This document shows positions 44,404-53,356 of a stretch of 64,000 nucleotides of DNA, piece after piece. The translations under genes were made by a program, and so were the position numbers. Location: contig NZ_JAJPUI010000010.1 of the NCBI RefSeq assembly GCF_021390935.1, forward strand, positions 186,001-250,000, in the 5' to 3' direction. The notes under the pieces were generated by a model. It was not told the origin of the DNA and did not search any database. It worked only from the letters and a program-made list of their open reading frames with translations. Each line of letters opens with the position of its first letter. Position 1 is the first letter of the stretch. This DNA is from Streptomyces sp. CC228A (GTDB lineage Bacteria > Actinomycetota > Actinomycetes > Streptomycetales > Streptomycetaceae).

Positions 44404-45033
44404 TCAGGCCGGGGCCTGGCGGCGGCGGTAGTGGCGGGCCGCGCGGGCGCGGTTGCCGCACGAGGGCTTGCACCACTCCTGGCGGCCGTGGTTCTTCACG
44501 AAGTAGCGCACGCAGCGGGGCGCCGTACAGGACCGCAGGTGCTGCGCGCACGCCCCGCTGAGGAACTCGGCCGCGTCGCGGGCCAGTGCCCCGAGGACCC
44601 GTATCCGCGGGTCGGTCTCGGCCGACAGCAGTCGCACGGATGGAGCAACGCCTTCCGGCCAGTCGAGGCGCGGCACCACCGGTTCCCGTGCGGCGGCCTC
44701 GTTGAGCCGGGCGAGGGCCTGACCCACCGGCATGAGCCTGCGGGCGTCGGCGCGGGAGGCGGGGCGCGGGCTGACGGCACGGGCGAACAGCGCCCGCACG
44801 GCGGCCCGCAGCTCGACCAGGGCCACCCGGAACGACTCGTCGACCTCGGCGTCGTCCGGCAGCGGGAGCCCGTCCAGCTCGCGGAGCCACCGGGCGGCCC
44901 CCTCCACGGTGTCGAGGTGGTCCGCGAGCCCTCCGCTGCCGTCGTTGCGAATGGTGTTCGCCAGTTCGAGTGCCAGCCAGCGCTCCACGAAGCGCCCTCC
45001 CAACTCCCTGCTCGTCATTCGGTCAATCTTCAT
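44404..45033 (-). CDS. CGNR zinc-finger (ABATE-domain) regulator
   Basis: A 209-residue putative stress-response regulator. The N-terminal ABATE domain (FVERWLALELANTIRNDG) is followed by helices and a C-terminal CGNR zinc finger: RSCTAPRCVRYFVKNHG, WCKPSCGNRARAARHYRRR. Such proteins bind DNA through the CGNR motif and may control neighbouring genes. The start is taken at ATG 45033; ATG 45018 is possible. Divergent from a phosphoesterase gene, with an AT-rich inverted repeat in between. Confidence 0.85.
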   Translation of the reverse strand: MKIDRMTSRELGGRFVERWLALELANTIRNDGSGGLADHLDTVEGAARWLRELDGLPLPDDAEVDESFRVALVELRAAVRALFARAVSPRPASRADARRLMPVGQALARLNEAAAREPVVPRLDWPEGVAPSVRLLSAETDPRIRVLGALARDAAEFLSGACAQHLRSCTAPRCVRYFVKNHGRQEWCKPSCGNRARAARHYRRRQAPA

Positions 45034-45073
45034 CTGCCTCTTGATCACATCGCAGGCCACCCTCTACGTTTTC

Positions 45074-45100
45074 TAACGGTAAAACTCTAAGTTACCGGTA
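45074..45100. promoter_or_regulatory. Inverted repeat between CGNR regulator and phosphoesterase
   Basis: CGGTAA (45077-45082) and TTACCG (45092-45097), 9-nt spacer, in a short AT-rich divergent promoter. A likely operator, perhaps for the CGNR protein. Confidence 0.5.
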
Positions 45101-45149
45101 GAACACCTCGGGTGGCCGCATCGGTACGCCCAGGAGGAGGGAGAGCGAC

Positions 45150-45887
45150 ATGCTGCTTGCGCAGATCAGCGACCTGCACCTGGACGGCAGCGAGAGGGCG
45201 ACCCAGCGCGCGACCCGTGTCATGCAGTACCTCCACACGCTGCCGCGCCGCCCCGACGCCCTGCTGGTCACCGGGGACATCGCCGACAACGGCGCGCCCG
45301 CCGAGTACGAGGAGGCGGCGGCCCTCCTCACGTCCGCGTTCCCGGTGCTCACCTGCCCCGGCAACCACGACGTCCGGTCCGCCTACCGCAAGTCGCTCCT
45401 GCTGGAGGCCCCGGCCGACGCGCCGGTCAACCGGCTCCACCACATCGGGGACACGGCGATCCTCATGTGCGACTCGTCGGTGCCGGGCCGCGGCGAGGGC
45501 CGCCTCGACCGCGACACCATCGCGTGGATCGACCAGACCCTCGCGCAGCTCCCCGACGACGTGAACGCCCTCATCGCCTTCCACCACCCGCCGGTGCGGC
45601 TGCACCACCCGCTGCCGGACGCCTACCTCCTGGAGGAACCGGAGGAACTGGAGGCGATCCTGCTGGACCGGCCCCAGGTCACCGCCGTCCTGACGGGCCA
45701 CGCCCACACCGCCGCCGTGTCGACGTTCGCGGAGCGCCCCCTGATCGTGGGTCCGGCGGTCACCTGGACGCTGCGCATGCCGTGGGAGGGCGACCAGCCC
45801 GCGGACCGCGACCAGCCCCCGGGCCTCGCCTTCCACGTCCTCGACACGGACGGCCGGCTGACCACGCACTTCCGCGTCGTCCTCTGA
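45150..45887 (+). CDS. Metallophosphoesterase (cyclic-nucleotide phosphodiesterase type)
   Basis: A 245-residue calcineurin-like phosphoesterase of the class III cAMP phosphodiesterase (CpdA/Rv0805) kind. All dimetal motifs are present: QISDLHL (D-x-H), TGDIAD (GD), PGNHDVR (GNHD), AFHHPP and the final GHAH in LTGHAHTAA. Cytoplasmic. ATG 45150 follows GGAGGGAGAG. It may hydrolyse cyclic nucleotides or other phosphodiesters; sequence does not decide. Intact. Confidence 0.9.
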   Translation: MLLAQISDLHLDGSERATQRATRVMQYLHTLPRRPDALLVTGDIADNGAPAEYEEAAALLTSAFPVLTCPGNHDVRSAYRKSLLLEAPADAPVNRLHHIGDTAILMCDSSVPGRGEGRLDRDTIAWIDQTLAQLPDDVNALIAFHHPPVRLHHPLPDAYLLEEPEELEAILLDRPQVTAVLTGHAHTAAVSTFAERPLIVGPAVTWTLRMPWEGDQPADRDQPPGLAFHVLDTDGRLTTHFRVVL

Positions 45888-45941
45888 CACGGACACCGCC
45901 CGGCGGTGGGCCGCCGTCCCGCGACCCGCCGGAACCCGGCC

Positions 45942-47993
45942 CTACTCCCCCGCCGGCTCCTCCGCCAGCTCCTGCGGCAGGGGCGCCGCGTGGAGCACGG
46001 TCAGGCCCGAGACCGCGCGGGTCAGCGCCACGTACAGGCGGCGCAGCCCCGTGCGGGCGTCCGGCTCCGCGTCCACCACGGCGGCCGGTTCGTCGAGCAC
46101 CACGTAGTCGTACTCCAGGCCCTTCGCCAAGCTCGCCGGGACAAGCGTCAGGCGCACGTCCGGGGTGGTCTCGTCGCCCGGCGCCAGGTGCGGGACGCCC
46201 GCCTCCGCCAGCGCCGCCGCCAGCGCCGGCAGGCGCCCGTCCGCCGCGATCAGCCCGACGGAGCCCTCCCGCCGCAGGTACCGCGCGCAGGCCGCCGCCG
46301 CCTCCGCGTCCCGGGCCTGCGCCGGGACCGCTCGGACCTCCAGCGAGCCCGGGCTCTCGCGCACCGAACGCACCTCGGCCAGGCCGGGCGCGATGTGCGG
46401 GAGCAGCCGGGACGCGTACGCGATGACGTCCCGGGGCACGCGGAAGCCCGCCGTCAGCTCCTCCACCCGGCCGTCCGCCTTGCCCAGGTGCCGCAGCGCC
46501 TCCGCCCAACTCCCCGTCGCCCACGGCGTGGTGCCCTGCGCCAGGTCCCCGAGGACCGTCGCCGACCCCGTGGAGCAGCGCCGCCCCACCGCCCGGTACT
46601 GCATCGGCGACAGGTCCTGCGCCTCGTCCAGCACCACGTGGCCCAGCGACGCGGTGCGCGCCACCAGGTCGGCCGCCTCGTCCACGAGCACCGCGTCCGC
46701 CAGGGACCACCGGGCGGACCGCACGCCCCGCGGCGGCTTCTCCCACAGGATCGTCTTCTGCTCCTGCTCCGTCAGCAGGCCCTCCGCGTGCGCGGCGAGG
46801 AACGCCGCGTCGCCCAGCAGGCGCAGGACCAGCTTCGCCGGGTCCACCTGCGGCCAGACCGCCTTCACGGCGGCCTTCACCGCGGCGCTGCGCGCCACCG
46901 CGTCCTGCACCCGGTCGTCCGGCGCCTCCCCCGCCGCCTCCATCCGCACCAGCACCGCGTGCGCGATCCGCTGCGGCAGGGCGTCCCGCGCGGCGCCGTA
47001 GCGCATGTCGCGGGACAGCAGCTCGCGGACGATCTCCTCGACCTCGTAGGCCGGGACCCGCCACCGCCGCGCGCCGCGCACCACGACCACCGGCTCCGCC
47101 GGCGGCGTCACGTGCGAGCGCAGCGCCCGCCGCAGGACCTCCGCCATCCGGGCGTCGCCCTTCACCACGGCGGCGTCCGCGCCGTCCTCGCCCCGCACCT
47201 CCACGTGCGCGGACACGAGGTCCTCCACCGTGGCCTGCCGGACCTCCAGCTCGCCCAGCGCCGGCAGGACCTGCTCGATGTAGCGGAGGAAGGAGCGGTT
47301 CGGGCCGACGACGAGCGTGCCGGTCCTGGCGAGGCGCTCCCGGTGCGCGTAGAGGAGGTACGCGACGCGGTGCAGGCCCACCGCCGTCTTGCCCGTGCCG
47401 GGGCCGCCCTGCACGCACACCGTGCCGGACAGCCCGCTGCGGACGATCTCGTCCTGCTCCGGCTGGATCGTGGCCACGATGTCGCGCATCGGGCCGACGC
47501 GGGGCCGCTCGATCTCCGCCTGGAGCAGCCGGCTGGTCCGCTCCTCCTCGGCCGGGTCGGTGAGGTGCTCGTCCTCGTACGCGGTGAGCTCGCCGCCCGT
47601 GTAGCCGAAGCGCCGCCGCAGCCGCACGTCCTGCGGGTCCCGCCGGGAGGCGCGGTAGAAGGGCTGCGACACCGGTGCGCGCCAGTCGACCACCATCGGG
47701 TCGCCGTCGGCGTCGTGGACGTGGCGCCGCCCGATGTAGAAGCGGCGGCCCTCCTGGGTGCCGGGCAGGTAGTCGACGCGGCCGAAGAACAGCGGCGTGT
47801 CCGCGTGGTCGGCCAGCGCCTTGACGCGTTCCTCGATCTGCCGCTCCAGGACCCGGGCGTTCACCCAGTTCGCGGTGACGTCCCGGATGTCGAGCGCCTC
47901 GACGTCCTCCCGCATGGCGCGCAGCGCGGACCGGGACTCCGCCAGGTGGGCGCGCTCGCGGGCGAGAGGGTCGGACTCCGGCGGTGCGGACAT
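45942..47993 (-). CDS. HelD-like RNA-polymerase-associated helicase
   Basis: A 683-residue UvrD/PcrA-like superfamily 1 protein of the HelD type. The N-terminal coiled-coil arm precedes FFGRVDYL and PMVVDWRAPVSQPFYRAS; Walker A is QGGPGTGKTAVGLHR (about residue 198), Walker B VVLDEAQDLSPMQYR, and the C-terminal motifs SLAKGLEYDYVVLDEP and RRLYVALTRA. HelD proteins free stalled RNA polymerase and in actinomycetes can confer rifampicin tolerance. ATG 47993. Convergent with the phosphoesterase. Intact. No rifamycin-associated element was recognised upstream. Confidence 0.92.
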   Translation of the reverse strand: MSAPPESDPLARERAHLAESRSALRAMREDVEALDIRDVTANWVNARVLERQIEERVKALADHADTPLFFGRVDYLPGTQEGRRFYIGRRHVHDADGDPMVVDWRAPVSQPFYRASRRDPQDVRLRRRFGYTGGELTAYEDEHLTDPAEEERTSRLLQAEIERPRVGPMRDIVATIQPEQDEIVRSGLSGTVCVQGGPGTGKTAVGLHRVAYLLYAHRERLARTGTLVVGPNRSFLRYIEQVLPALGELEVRQATVEDLVSAHVEVRGEDGADAAVVKGDARMAEVLRRALRSHVTPPAEPVVVVRGARRWRVPAYEVEEIVRELLSRDMRYGAARDALPQRIAHAVLVRMEAAGEAPDDRVQDAVARSAAVKAAVKAVWPQVDPAKLVLRLLGDAAFLAAHAEGLLTEQEQKTILWEKPPRGVRSARWSLADAVLVDEAADLVARTASLGHVVLDEAQDLSPMQYRAVGRRCSTGSATVLGDLAQGTTPWATGSWAEALRHLGKADGRVEELTAGFRVPRDVIAYASRLLPHIAPGLAEVRSVRESPGSLEVRAVPAQARDAEAAAACARYLRREGSVGLIAADGRLPALAAALAEAGVPHLAPGDETTPDVRLTLVPASLAKGLEYDYVVLDEPAAVVDAEPDARTGLRRLYVALTRAVSGLTVLHAAPLPQELAEEPAGE

Positions 47994-48657
47994 GGGGGTG
48001 CCTCCGAGGCGGTGCGGGTGGTCTCCGGGTCAGCCGCCGGTTTCCGACCGGACGGCGGCGCTCCCGGGCCGGACTGCGCCGGGGGAGGCGGGCAAGGGCG
48101 AAGATGCTAGTGGGCGGGGAGCGGGGGGCGCCAAGGGTTTTCCTCCCGTGCGGCGGTCCGTGCCGCCGCACGGCTACGGCACGCTCCGGGCCGCACCGCC
48201 CCGCAGGCGAGGCTCCGGACCGCACCGCCCATACGGCAGGGTCCCGTGCCGCGCCCCGCAGGCGGTACGGACACCCCCGCCCCCAGCGGCACGGGGCCCG
48301 CCTCGCAGGCCGCACGGCCCGCCCCGCAGGAAGCGGGCCGCCGCCCCGTAGGGGTCGCCCGGCGGGCCCTCCTCCCCGGAGGGGACGGCGTCTGACCTGA
48401 GGCGTACGCGGGCCGCCCGCGGATTCCGCCCGGCGGGCGATGGCACGGCCCCGGGCGGAACGGACCATGGAGACATGACTTCCACGACGTTCGCCGCCGG
48501 GGCCGGACCGCCGCCGGCGCCACCGCCCTCCGCCGCTCCCACGACCGGCCCGCCCTCCGGCCGGGCGATGTCCTGCGCGCCGCGCGGGTCGCCGCCGCGA
48601 CCGCCTTCGAGGTGGCCGTGCTCGGCCGGTACGGCGACGAGGACGCCGCCGGTCTCG
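47994..48657. other. Gap between helD and the XPB helicase
   Basis: 664 bp. Around 48180-48350 the phrases CGGTACGG, CCGCAGGC and ACCGCCC recur irregularly. A possible short plus-strand frame ending at about 48674 (…FEVAVLGRYGDEDAAGLV) has natural composition but no convincing start, so I do not call it. Confidence 0.5.
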
Positions 48658-50313
48658 TCAGGCGCCGCCGCTGACGCCGCCGCCGAGGATGTCGCCCGCG
48701 TCGACGATCCGGTACGCATAGCCCTGCTCCGCGAGGAACCGCTGCCGGTGCGCGGCGAAGTCCTGGTCGACGGTGTCCCGGGCGACCACCGAGTAGAAGT
48801 GGGCCTTGTGCCCGTCCGCCTTGGGCCGCAGCACCCGGCCGAGGCGCTGCGCCTCCTCCTGGCGGGAGCCGAAGGTGCCCGACACCTGGATGGCGACCGT
48901 CGCCTCCGGCAGGTCGATGGAGAAGTTCGCGACCTTGGAGACGACGAGCACGTGGATCTCGCCGTTGCGGAAGGCGTCGAACAGCTTCTCCCGCTGCGCG
49001 TTCGACGTCTCGCCCTTGATGACGGGCGCGTCGAGGTGCTCGCCGAGCTCGTCGAGCTGGTCGATGTACTGGCCGATGACGAGGATCTGCTGCCCCGCGA
49101 ACTTCCGCACCAGCGCCTCCGTCACCTTCCGCTTGGTCGCGGTGGTGGAGCAGAAGCGGTACTTCTCGTCGCTCTCCGCCGTGGCGTAGGCGAACCGCTC
49201 CGACTCGGTGAGGTCGACGCGGACCTCCACGCAGTCGGCGGGCGCGATGTAGCCCTGCGCCTCGATCTCCTTCCACGGCGCGTCGAACCGCTTCGGGCCG
49301 ATGAGCGAGAAGACGTCGGACTCGCGGCCGTCCTCCCGCACGAGCGTCGCCGTCAGGCCGAGCCGCCGGCGCGCCTGCAGGTCGGCGGTGAACTTGAACA
49401 CGGGCGCGGGCAGCAGGTGCACCTCGTCGTAGACGACCAGGCCCCAGTCCCGGGAGTCGAACAGCTCCAGGTGCGGGTAGACGCCCTTCCGCTTCGTGGT
49501 GAGCACCTGGTACGTGGCGATGGTGACGGGCCGGATCTCCTTCTTCGTCCCGCTGTACTCGCCCACCTCGTCCTCGGTGAGCGAGGTGCGCTTGACCAGT
49601 TCGTGCTTCCACTGGCGGGCGGACACGGTGTTGGTGACGAGGATGAGCGTGGTCGCCTTGGCCTTCGCCATGGCGCCCGCGCCGACCAGGGTCTTGCCGG
49701 CGCCGCAGGGCAGCACGACCACACCGGACCCGCCGTGCCAGAAGCCCTCCACGGCCTGCTTCTGGTAGGGGCGCAGCGCCCAGCCGGACTCGTCCAGGTC
49801 GATGCGGTGGGCCTCCCCGTCGACGTAGCCGGCGAGGTCCTCCGCGGGCCAGCCCAGCTTCAGCAGCGTCTGCTTGATCTGGCCGCGCTCCGACGGGTGC
49901 ACGGCGACGGTGTCCGCGTCGATGCGGGCGCCGACGAGCGGCTTGATCCGCTTGGAGCGCAGCACCTCCTCCAGGACCGGGCGGTCGGTGGTGGACAGGA
50001 CGAGTCCGTGCGCGGGGTGCTTGCTGAGGGTCAGCCGGCCGTAGCGGGCCATCGTCTCGGCGACGTCGACGAGCAGGGCGTGCGGCACGGGGTAGCGGGA
50101 GTACTCGACGAGCGCGTCCACGACCTGCTCGGCGTCGTGCCCGGCGGCCCGGGCGTTCCACAGGCCGAGCGGGGTGATGCGGTACGTGTGGATGTGCTCG
50201 GGCGCCCGCTCCAGCTCGGCGAACGGCGCGATGGCGCGGCGGCAGGCGTCGGCCTGCTCGTGGTCCACTTCGAGCAGGAGTGTCTTGTCGCTCTGGACGA
50301 TCAGGCAGGACAC
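48658..50313 (-). CDS. DNA repair helicase XPB
   Basis: A 551-residue superfamily 2 helicase of the bacterial XPB/ERCC3 type. After an N-terminal damage-recognition-like domain comes Walker A in LPCGAGKTLVGAGAMAKA, the DEVH box in VVYDEVHLLPAPVF, LGLTATLVRED (motif III), QILVIGQYIDQLDELGE, the span GETSNAQREKLFDAF and the arginine finger region QEEAQRLGRVLRPK. GTG 50313 has GGAGG nine bases upstream. In mycobacteria this gene (Rv0861c) is next to a helicase-associated protein gene (Rv0862c). Here that partner is 11.6 kb away, behind a biosynthetic cluster. Confidence 0.93.
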   Translation of the reverse strand: MSCLIVQSDKTLLLEVDHEQADACRRAIAPFAELERAPEHIHTYRITPLGLWNARAAGHDAEQVVDALVEYSRYPVPHALLVDVAETMARYGRLTLSKHPAHGLVLSTTDRPVLEEVLRSKRIKPLVGARIDADTVAVHPSERGQIKQTLLKLGWPAEDLAGYVDGEAHRIDLDESGWALRPYQKQAVEGFWHGGSGVVVLPCGAGKTLVGAGAMAKAKATTLILVTNTVSARQWKHELVKRTSLTEDEVGEYSGTKKEIRPVTIATYQVLTTKRKGVYPHLELFDSRDWGLVVYDEVHLLPAPVFKFTADLQARRRLGLTATLVREDGRESDVFSLIGPKRFDAPWKEIEAQGYIAPADCVEVRVDLTESERFAYATAESDEKYRFCSTTATKRKVTEALVRKFAGQQILVIGQYIDQLDELGEHLDAPVIKGETSNAQREKLFDAFRNGEIHVLVVSKVANFSIDLPEATVAIQVSGTFGSRQEEAQRLGRVLRPKADGHKAHFYSVVARDTVDQDFAAHRQRFLAEQGYAYRIVDAGDILGGGVSGGA

Positions 50314-50620
50314 GCGCGCACACCTCCGGCGAATGGGTAAGCAGCCGAGTTTACCGGGGCGGGCGCGGTGTGCGCGGTGCGTCGCCGCCCCGGTACGGTC
50401 CGCGCACGGCCCGGCGCCGTACGGTCCGGTCCGGGTCGCCTGTGCCGCTCCTCGTGTCCTGGTCACCGCCCGGTCCGGGGCCGGTCGCGGAGGCGTACGA
50501 AACGGCAGCCGCGGGCGCGGAGGTGCCGGAGCCGCGGGCGCGGCCGGAGGGCGTTCCGGCCGCGCCCGCGGCGGCTCCGGGCCCCGGCGGTGCTGAGGCG
50601 GCGGTCAGGCGGTCAGGCGG
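50314..50620. other. Gap upstream of XPB with a small repeat
   Basis: No gene seen. Near 50599-50634 the decamer GGTCAGGCGG recurs about four times and reaches into the end of the Old Yellow Enzyme gene. Confidence 0.5.
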
Positions 50621-51691
50621 TCAGGCGGTCAGCGTCGGGTAGTCGGTGTAGCCGCGGTGGTCGCCGCCGTAGAACGTCGAGTCGTCGACGTCGTTGTACG
50701 GGCCGTCCGCCGCGATACGGGCCGGGAGGTCCGGGTTGGCGAGGAACAGCGCACCGAGCGACACCGCGTCGGCCAGGCCCTCGTCCAGCACCTCCTGCGC
50801 GGTGCGGGCCGTGGCGGGGAAGGAGTCGGGGGCGGCGTGCGGGTTCACGACCAGGTTGCCCCGCCACAGGTCGCGGACGGCCCGGGTCACGGGGCGGGTC
50901 ACGATCTCGCAGACCTCCAGGAACGCCAGCTCGGGCAGCGCGGGGACCAGCGCCGCGTACAGCGCCTCGGTGTCGCCCTCCGCGATGTCGTTGTACGGGT
51001 TGCCCGGCGAGACGCGGACCGCGGTGTGCTCGTTGCCGACGGCGGCGGTGACGGCCTCGGTGACCTCGACGGTGAAGCGGATCCGGTTCGCGACGGACCC
51101 GCCGTAGGCGTCGGTGCGGTGGTTGGTGTTCTCGGAGAGGAACTGGTGCAGGAGGAAGCCGTTGCCCGCGTGGATCTGCACGCCGTCGAAGCCGGCCTCC
51201 ATGGCGCCCCGGGCCGCGTCGGCGAAGTCGCGGACGGTGGCGTCGATCTCGGCGGTGGTCAGCTCGCGCGGCACCAGGTACTCCTGCAGGCCCTCCGGCG
51301 TGAACTGCCGGCCGGCCGCCCGCACCGGGGACGGCGCGACGGGCTCGTGGGCGCTGGCGTACAGCGAGGGGTGGCCGATGCGGCCGGAGTGCATCAGCTG
51401 CACCATGATCCTGCCGCCCTGCGCGTGCACCGCGTCGGTGACCGTGCGCCAGGACGCGACCTGCTCGGGGGTGTGCAGGCCGGGGGTGTTGATGAAGCCC
51501 TGGCCGACCTGGGAGGGCTGGACGCCCTCCGTGATGATCAGCCCGGAGGTGGCCCGCTGGGCGTAGTACTCGGCCATGAGCGCGGTGGCGGCGCCCTCCG
51601 GCGTGGCGCGGTTGCGGGTCATGGGGGCCATCAGGAGGCGGTTGCGGAGGGGGATCTTGCCGAAGGTCGCGGTGTCGAAGAGCGAGGTCAT
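50621..51691 (-). CDS. Old Yellow Enzyme family alkene reductase
   Basis: A 356-residue FMN-dependent ene reductase (NemA/XenB type) reducing activated C=C bonds with NAD(P)H. FMN and active-site regions seen: LLMAPMTRNRA, QLMHSGRIGHPSL, the substrate pair in GVQIHAGNGFLLHQFLSE (His-x-x-Asn) followed by YGGSVANRIRF. ATG 51691. It is the last visible gene of the leftward block that holds the indigoidine-type synthetase, 289 bp after the glycosidase gene, so membership in the cluster is likely but not proven. A reductive step on the aminated pyridone or its dimer is a hypothesis. Confidence 0.92.
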   Translation of the reverse strand: MTSLFDTATFGKIPLRNRLLMAPMTRNRATPEGAATALMAEYYAQRATSGLIITEGVQPSQVGQGFINTPGLHTPEQVASWRTVTDAVHAQGGRIMVQLMHSGRIGHPSLYASAHEPVAPSPVRAAGRQFTPEGLQEYLVPRELTTAEIDATVRDFADAARGAMEAGFDGVQIHAGNGFLLHQFLSENTNHRTDAYGGSVANRIRFTVEVTEAVTAAVGNEHTAVRVSPGNPYNDIAEGDTEALYAALVPALPELAFLEVCEIVTRPVTRAVRDLWRGNLVVNPHAAPDSFPATARTAQEVLDEGLADAVSLGALFLANPDLPARIAADGPYNDVDDSTFYGGDHRGYTDYPTLTA

Positions 51692-51980
51692 GCGATGTCT
51701 CCCTGGGTCGGGCGGTGCGGTGGCAAGGCGGTGGCCGGCGCGGTGGCCGGACCGGCCGGCCGGGACGTGCGGTGGTGGGGCGTCCGCCGGCGGCGGCGCC
51801 CTCGGCTGCCGCGGACGGCGGCCGGCAGCCGGGGCCGTGCGGGGCCCGGCAGCCGGGGCCGCGCGGTGCCCGGGTGGCCGTGGCCGCGGTGGCCGGGGGC
51901 CCGGACCGGGGCCGGGCGCGGTCCGGGCCGGTGCGGCGCGGCCCGTACGGGGGTGGTGCCGTACGGCGCGCCGCGGGTGA

Positions 51981-52970
51981 TCAGGAGGAGTCGGCCCGCC
52001 GGTCAGGCCCCGGGCGGCCGCCGGTCCCGCCGTCCTCGGCGGCTGCGCGGGCGTACGCCGCCGCCATGCGGCCGCCGACCTCGGCGGTGGAGATCAGCAC
52101 GGCCATGTTGGCCTGCGCGGTGCGTCCCCCGGTGGCCCGGTCGACGGCGTGCATCAGGTACTTGGTGAGGCCCTGACCGGCCACCCCGTCCCGGTCCGCC
52201 TGGGCCAGGGCGTCCCGGATCGCGGCCTCCGCCACCTCCGGGTCGACGGCGTCCTCGTCGCGGGGCGGGGCGGTGACGACCACGCCGCCGGGGTGGCCCG
52301 CCGCCCAGTGCAGCCGCACGATCCGCGCGATGAGGTCCTCGTCGTCGACGCGGTGCGGGGAGCGGACCCCGCTGGAGGCGCAGTAGAAGGCGGGGAAGTC
52401 GTCGGAGCCGTAGCTGACGACCGGGACGCACTGCGTCTCCAGGTACTCCATGGTCAGCTTCAGGTCCAGGATCATCTTCGCGCCGGCGCACACCACGGCG
52501 ACCTTGGAGCGGGTGAGCTGGATCAGGTCCGAGGAGACGTCCATGGTGGTCTCGGCGCCGCGGTGCACGCCGCCGAGCCCGGCGGACGCGAAGAACGGGA
52601 TGCCGGCCAGCTCCGCCGCCACGAGGGACGACGCGACGGTGGTCGCGCCGCGGCCGCCGCGGGCGAGGACGACGGGCAGGTCTCGGCTGGACACCTTCGG
52701 TATGCCGGGCTCGGACGCGAACCGCTCGATGTCGGCGTCCGTCATCCCGACCCGGACCGCGCCGTCCTCCACGCAGATCGTCGCCGGGACCGCGCCGCCC
52801 TTGCGCACGGCGGCCTCGACCTGGTGCGCGGTCTCGGCGTTGTGCGGGTACTTCAGGCCGTGCGTGATGACGTTCGACTCCAGGGCGACGACCGGGCGGC
52901 CCTCGTGCAGCGCCTCACGGACCTCCTCCGTGAAGACGAGCGGGACGGCGGTGCGGGGGGTGGCGCTCAT
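51981..52970 (-). CDS. psuG: Pseudouridine-5'-phosphate glycosidase (IndA/MinB type)
   Basis: A 329-residue enzyme making or breaking a C-C glycosidic bond between ribose-5-phosphate and a pyrimidine-like base. Seen: ALESNVITHGLKYP (catalytic Glu region), PFFASAGLGGVHRGAETTMD (metal-binding Asp) and the Schiff-base Lys in CAGAKMILDL followed by TMEYLET. Homologues IndA and MinB act in indigoidine and minimycin clusters, the latter as C-glycoside synthase. ATG 52970 overlaps the tautomerase stop (ATGA), so the two are translationally coupled. No HAD phosphatase gene, the usual IndB partner, is found in the window. Confidence 0.93.
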   Translation of the reverse strand: MSATPRTAVPLVFTEEVREALHEGRPVVALESNVITHGLKYPHNAETAHQVEAAVRKGGAVPATICVEDGAVRVGMTDADIERFASEPGIPKVSSRDLPVVLARGGRGATTVASSLVAAELAGIPFFASAGLGGVHRGAETTMDVSSDLIQLTRSKVAVVCAGAKMILDLKLTMEYLETQCVPVVSYGSDDFPAFYCASSGVRSPHRVDDEDLIARIVRLHWAAGHPGGVVVTAPPRDEDAVDPEVAEAAIRDALAQADRDGVAGQGLTKYLMHAVDRATGGRTAQANMAVLISTAEVGGRMAAAYARAAAEDGGTGGRPGPDRRADSS

Positions 52971-53230
52971 CGGGTGCCTCCGGGCGGGTCGTTCGGGATC
53001 GGCTGCGAGTAGTGCGGCTCCTTCCACAGCAGGTGGCCGCGTGCCTGGATTTCGGGGCCGTGGACCCGGTCGAGCCACAGCGAGGGCTCGACCGGCTCCA
53101 CGGCGATCGACACCGCGCCCGGCTCGCAGGCAAAGACCCTGGTGACGGTCGTGGTCAGCGATGCGACCAGGTCCTGCTTCTCGGCGTCGGTGAACGTGCG
53201 CGGCCAGTGCTTGATGCTGACGTGCGGCAC
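52967..53230 (-). CDS. PptA-like 4-oxalocrotonate tautomerase family protein
   Basis: An 87-residue tautomerase. Pro follows the initiator Met (MPHVSIKHWPRTFT), the catalytic base once Met is removed, and AVSIAVEPVEPSLW and ILARG-like EIQARGHLLWKEP match the PptA subgroup. It probably interconverts keto and enol forms of a small cyclic substrate. It lies between the synthetase (127 bp upstream, with a strong hairpin in the gap) and psuG, to which it is coupled by ATGA. A tautomerase in this position is not part of the textbook indA-indB-indC set. Confidence 0.88.
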   Translation of the reverse strand: MPHVSIKHWPRTFTDAEKQDLVASLTTTVTRVFACEPGAVSIAVEPVEPSLWLDRVHGPEIQARGHLLWKEPHYSQPIPNDPPGGTR

Positions 53231-53299
53231 GGTGGAGCTCCTTTCGCGGTGTGCGGGGCGCCGCGGCGTCCCGGGCGGTGCCGGGTGCGCCGGGCGCGG

Positions 53300-53337
53300 C
53301 CTCGCCTCCGCGGCGGGGGACGTCCGCGGAGGCGAGG
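53300..53337 (-). terminator. Hairpin between the synthetase and the tautomerase
   Basis: Perfect 14-bp stem CCTCGCCTCCGCGG / CCGCGGAGGCGAGG with a 10-nt loop, 20 bp after the synthetase stop. It may terminate or attenuate transcription into the tautomerase-psuG pair. Confidence 0.7.
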
Positions 53338-53356
53338 GGTCTGTTCGGGGACCGAC

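Noticed and set aside
48475..48674. Possible small plus-strand gene before the XPB stop
   Set aside because: The end looks protein-like, but there is no start codon with an RBS in the right frame and it overlaps XPB antisense.
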